Shown here: piece by piece, positions 18,595 to 21,392 of the stretch
Layout of the letters: each line of letters opens with the position of its first letter
Position numbering within the stretch: the first letter of the stretch is position 1
IMG/VR virus record: IMGVR_UViG_3300032605_000163
Location: 1-21,392 of that record
Direction: 5' to 3' (one strand)
From: a virus
Length of the DNA: 21,392 bases
Notes under the pieces: generated by a model
Seen by the model: the letters and a program-made list of their open reading frames with translations, nothing else
The model's database searches: none
Told to the model about the DNA's origin: nothing
Program-made: the position numbers and the translations under genes

Positions 18595-21112
18595 TAAAGC
18601 TCTCTACCAAGCCCCAGAAGGGATTGATGCTCTAGCGGAAAAAGAACTACCGCTTGAGATTGAAATAGTGAGCGTTGAGGAAGGCGGGGACTTTATGGAT
18701 CCGCTGACCCCAGAAGGCGAAAAAAACGACGATTTTTACGCAAATATTGCAGAAGAAATGGATGATCGCGTCTTAGCTACGATGGCAAGCGATTTAATTT
18801 CTGATTTTGAATCCGATATTGGCTCAAGAAAAGACTGGATCCAGACTTATGTGGATGGTTTAGAACTGCTTGGTCTTAAAATTGAAGAAAGAAGTGAGCC
18901 ATGGGAAGGCGCTTGTGGCGTTTACCATCCACTTTTGAGCGAAGCACTGGTTAAATTCCAGTCCGAAACCATGATGTCCATCTTCCCAGCATCAGGTCCA
19001 GTTAAAACCCACGTGATTGGCAAAGAAACACCAGATAAAAAGGCTGCGGCAGAGCGAGTTCAAGAAGATATGAACTTTGAACTGACCGAAGTCATGCAAG
19101 AATACCGTCCAGAAATGGAAAGAATGCTTTGGGGCTTGGGTTTAGCTGGTAATGCGTTCAAAAAAGTGTACGAAGATGAGCAACTTGGACGCCAAGTCTC
19201 TATGTATGTACCTGCAGAAGATATGGTTGTGCCTTATGGCGCATCTAGCCTTGAATCTGCTGACCGTATTACCCATGTTATGCGCAAAACCGAGAATGAA
19301 TTGCGCGCCCTACAGGTTGCAGGGTTCTACCGCGATGTAGATCTAGGAGATCCAGTCAATGCCCTAGACGAAGTAGAGAAAAAGATTGCAGAAAAGCTAG
19401 GATTCCGCGCTACTTCTGATGATCGTTACAAAATTTTAGAAATGCACGTCAACCTAGACTTAGAAGGTTACGAGCATACCGACGCAGAAGGCGAAGCTAC
19501 TGGAATTGCTTTGCCCTACATTGTCACAATTGAAAAAGGCACAAGCACGGTGTTGTCTATCCGTCGTAACTGGGAGCCAGAAGATGAAAGACACAAAAAA
19601 CTCCAGCATTTTGTCCACTATGGGTATATTCCCGGCTTTGGTTTTTATAACTTTGGCCTCATCCACCTTATTGGCGCTTACGCTAAGTCTGGCACTTCCA
19701 TCATACGTCAGTTGGTCGATGCAGGATCCCTTGCGAATCTGCCGGGTGGCTTTAAGACCCGTGGCTTGCGCGTCAAAGGAGACGACACCCCGATTGCCCC
19801 CGGAGAGTTCCGCGATGTTGATGTTCCGTCCGGAGTCATGCGCGACAACATCATGCCTCTCCCCTACAAGGAACCCAGCCAAGTATTAATGGCGTTGTTA
19901 AACCAGATCGTAGAAGAAGGTCGTCGTTTTGCTAACACAGCCGACTTACAAGTTTCTGATATGTCTGCTGCCGCGCCCGTCGGCACAACGCTGGCTATTT
20001 TGGAGCGCACCTTAAAAGTCATGTCTGCGGTACAAGCCCGCATTCATTACAGCCTAAAACAAGAATTAAAGCTATTAAAGAAAATTATTGGACGGAATGC
20101 TCCACTAGATTATGACTATGAGCCAGAAGAAGGCAGTCGTAAAGCCAAGAAAGCGGACTATCACAATGTAGACGTTATCCCTGTCAGCGATCCTAATGCA
20201 TCTACGATGGCGCAGAAGATTGTTCAGTATCAGGCTGTAATGCAATTGGCTATGCAGTCTCCAACACTCTTTAATATGCCTTTGCTTTATCGTCAAATGA
20301 TTGATGTGCTAGGAATTAAGAATGGCGCCAAGCTAATTCCATTGCCTGAGGATATGAAACCAAAAGATCCTGTCACAGAGAATCAGGATATTTTGATGAT
20401 GAAGCCAGCAAAGGCTTTCCAATACCAAGATCATACGGCTCACATCACAGTCCATATGTCTGCAATGAAAGATCCTAAGATTATGCAGTTGCTGCAGGGC
20501 AACCCGATGGCACAGCAGTTACAAGCCGCAATGATGGCTCACATTAACGAACACCTTGGATTCCAGTATCGCGTTGAGATTGAAAAGCAGCTCGGTATGT
20601 CCTTGCCACCTCAACAAGACGAGTCTGGCGAAGATGTTCACATGGATCCAGAAGTCGAAGCCCGCCTTGCCCCATTGTTGGCGCAGGCTTCACAGCGTTT
20701 GTTACAGCAAAACCAACAGCAGGTTGCAGCGCAGCAAGCACAGCAGCAGGCTCAAGATCCGCTTGTCCAGTTACAACAACAAGATATGCAGATCAAGATG
20801 GCAGAGCAAAAACGAAAAACTCAAAAAGATCAAAACGATTTAATGATCGAACAAGAGCGTATCAAAGTAGAACGCGCCCGTATTGCCTCACAAGTGGCTA
20901 TGGACGCAGCAAAATCTCAAGCACAAATGGAAACTTCCGAAACAGTTGAGAAGATGAAGATGGGTGTAGATCTTGTGAAGCACATCTCTGAAAAAGATAA
21001 GGCACATCAGTTACAGAACAAACAGCTGATAACTAATGTTGCATTGCAAAAAAGCAGAGAGCAACATGAATCACAAATGAAACAAATGGAGCCAAAACAG
21101 AAAGGTGAATGA
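18584..21112 (+). CDS. Portal protein
   Basis: Forms the ring at one capsid vertex through which DNA passes. The N-terminal region has DWIQTYVDGLELLGLKIEE, SEPWEGACGVYHPLLSEAL and AGNAFKKVYEDEQLGRQVSM, the pattern of long portals in uncultured and podovirus-like phages; a VPAEDMVVPYGA segment follows. At 842 residues it is longer than most portals: residues ~700-745 are glutamine-rich (LLQQNQQQVAAQQAQQ...) and the last ~95 form a charged coiled coil, possibly a tail-facing barrel extension. It starts within the oxygenase gene by 11 bases and is coupled to the next gene by ATGA. Confidence 0.9.
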   Translation: MAIDKALYQAPEGIDALAEKELPLEIEIVSVEEGGDFMDPLTPEGEKNDDFYANIAEEMDDRVLATMASDLISDFESDIGSRKDWIQTYVDGLELLGLKIEERSEPWEGACGVYHPLLSEALVKFQSETMMSIFPASGPVKTHVIGKETPDKKAAAERVQEDMNFELTEVMQEYRPEMERMLWGLGLAGNAFKKVYEDEQLGRQVSMYVPAEDMVVPYGASSLESADRITHVMRKTENELRALQVAGFYRDVDLGDPVNALDEVEKKIAEKLGFRATSDDRYKILEMHVNLDLEGYEHTDAEGEATGIALPYIVTIEKGTSTVLSIRRNWEPEDERHKKLQHFVHYGYIPGFGFYNFGLIHLIGAYAKSGTSIIRQLVDAGSLANLPGGFKTRGLRVKGDDTPIAPGEFRDVDVPSGVMRDNIMPLPYKEPSQVLMALLNQIVEEGRRFANTADLQVSDMSAAAPVGTTLAILERTLKVMSAVQARIHYSLKQELKLLKKIIGRNAPLDYDYEPEEGSRKAKKADYHNVDVIPVSDPNASTMAQKIVQYQAVMQLAMQSPTLFNMPLLYRQMIDVLGIKNGAKLIPLPEDMKPKDPVTENQDILMMKPAKAFQYQDHTAHITVHMSAMKDPKIMQLLQGNPMAQQLQAAMMAHINEHLGFQYRVEIEKQLGMSLPPQQDESGEDVHMDPEVEARLAPLLAQASQRLLQQNQQQVAAQQAQQQAQDPLVQLQQQDMQIKMAEQKRKTQKDQNDLMIEQERIKVERARIASQVAMDAAKSQAQMETSETVEKMKMGVDLVKHISEKDKAHQLQNKQLITNVALQKSREQHESQMKQMEPKQKGE

Positions 21113-21303
21113 TGGACGCTTTTGAAGTTTTAGTCACAGAACTAGACAACAAGGCAGCACAACTTAAAGAATGGATGTCAGCCGGAAACGCACAGTCGTT
21201 TGAAAGCTACCAAAAAATTTGCGGGGAGATACAAGGTCTTCTCTTTGCAAAGCAGTACGCATTAGACCTCAAACACAGAATGGAACATTCCGACGATGAA
21301 TGA
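21112..21303 (+). CDS. Small conserved protein after portal (63 aa)
   Basis: AAAGGTG precedes two adjacent ATGs at 21109 and 21112; the second has the better spacing. The product (MDAFEVLVTELDNKAAQLKE...) is helical with SYQKICGEIQGLLFAKQYAL. Short helical proteins in this place are common in phages with long portals, role unknown; head assembly is a guess. Confidence 0.7.
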   Translation: MDAFEVLVTELDNKAAQLKEWMSAGNAQSFESYQKICGEIQGLLFAKQYALDLKHRMEHSDDE

Positions 21304-21392
21304 TTTAAATTTAGCACAAGCAGTAGATTTATCAGCAGTACTCGACAAGAGCCAAGAGGAAAAAGCCAGTCAACTTCCAAAACCCCAAGGTT
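21296..21392 (+). CDS. Start of a further structural-cluster gene, cut by window edge
   Basis: ATG at 21296 overlaps the previous gene by eight bases. Visible product MNDLNLAQAVDLSAVLDKSQ... is acidic and helical with a proline-rich stretch (LPKPQG). Given the order terL-portal-small gene, a scaffolding or head protein is likely, but nothing diagnostic is visible. Confidence 0.55.
   Translation, partial: MNDLNLAQAVDLSAVLDKSQEEKASQLPKPQG

Noticed and set aside
19460-19882. Long leftward frame (140 codons) and a rightward one at 19506-19889 inside portal
   Set aside because: Shadows of the portal gene, whose protein shows continuous family character.
1-21392. CRISPR array, tRNA genes, integrase or attachment site, insertion sequence
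   Set aside because: I saw no regularly spaced repeat-spacer series, no cloverleaf with T-loop, no recombinase or transposase motifs. The 25-base-spaced pair at 12244 has only two units.

Overview
The window is a segment of a tailed double-stranded DNA phage genome (Caudoviricetes), or of a prophage without a visible integrase. It carries small and large terminase subunits, a long portal protein, a recombination module (annealing protein, two PD-(D/E)XK nucleases, RusA resolvase), a helicase/primase pair and about 35 very small genes packed with ATGA and TAATG overlaps. The host cannot be read directly. Good Shine-Dalgarno sites, the gene families and three CTGT-N8-ACAG sites (the LexA-box form of beta- and gammaproteobacteria) suggest a Gram-negative proteobacterium; a freshwater betaproteobacterium is a guess.

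Layout. (1) 1-5665, leftward: conserved phage proteins, a DUF1071 (Sak-type) annealing protein, a DUF3310 protein, two adjacent nuclease-fold proteins, small membrane proteins, and an AT-rich gene fusing a 2-oxoglutarate/Fe(II) oxygenase to a DUF6817-like HD-type domain. (2) 5720-9515, rightward: RusA, a terminator, then a 513-base gap (6071-6582) with a near-consensus promoter, a folded leader or small RNA with its own terminator, and further structured sequence; then three small genes, an SF2 helicase with a zinc ribbon, and a Toprim primase. (3) 9481-14809, leftward: a dense operon of about 22 mostly unknown small genes, including an ArdC-type N-terminal domain, a DUF6927-like protein and three tandem paralogues. 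It looks like an early or host-takeover operon. (4) 14810-15040: divergent control region with two abutting LexA-type boxes, two palindromes and a hairpin with a T tract on the leftward strand. (5) 15041-21392, rightward: small terminase, a third LexA-type box with a G/C-rich hairpin, small coupled genes including a 23-residue membrane peptide, a stand-alone LexA-type DNA-binding domain, large terminase, a second 2OG oxygenase, portal, a small protein, and the start of one more gene.

How it may work together. The annealing protein, nucleases and RusA would process and recombine replicating DNA made with the helicase and primase. The LexA-like protein lacks the self-cleaving peptidase domain, and all three LexA-type boxes lie in regulatory gaps of the same window. 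A phage or host LexA switch over the early operon and the packaging genes is therefore a concrete hypothesis. The promoter, folded leader and terminator before the helicase/primase operon suggest RNA-level control of replication genes, or a separate small RNA. Several early leaders share a repeated sequence just before the start codon. Two oxygenase genes stand out as AT-rich acquisitions.
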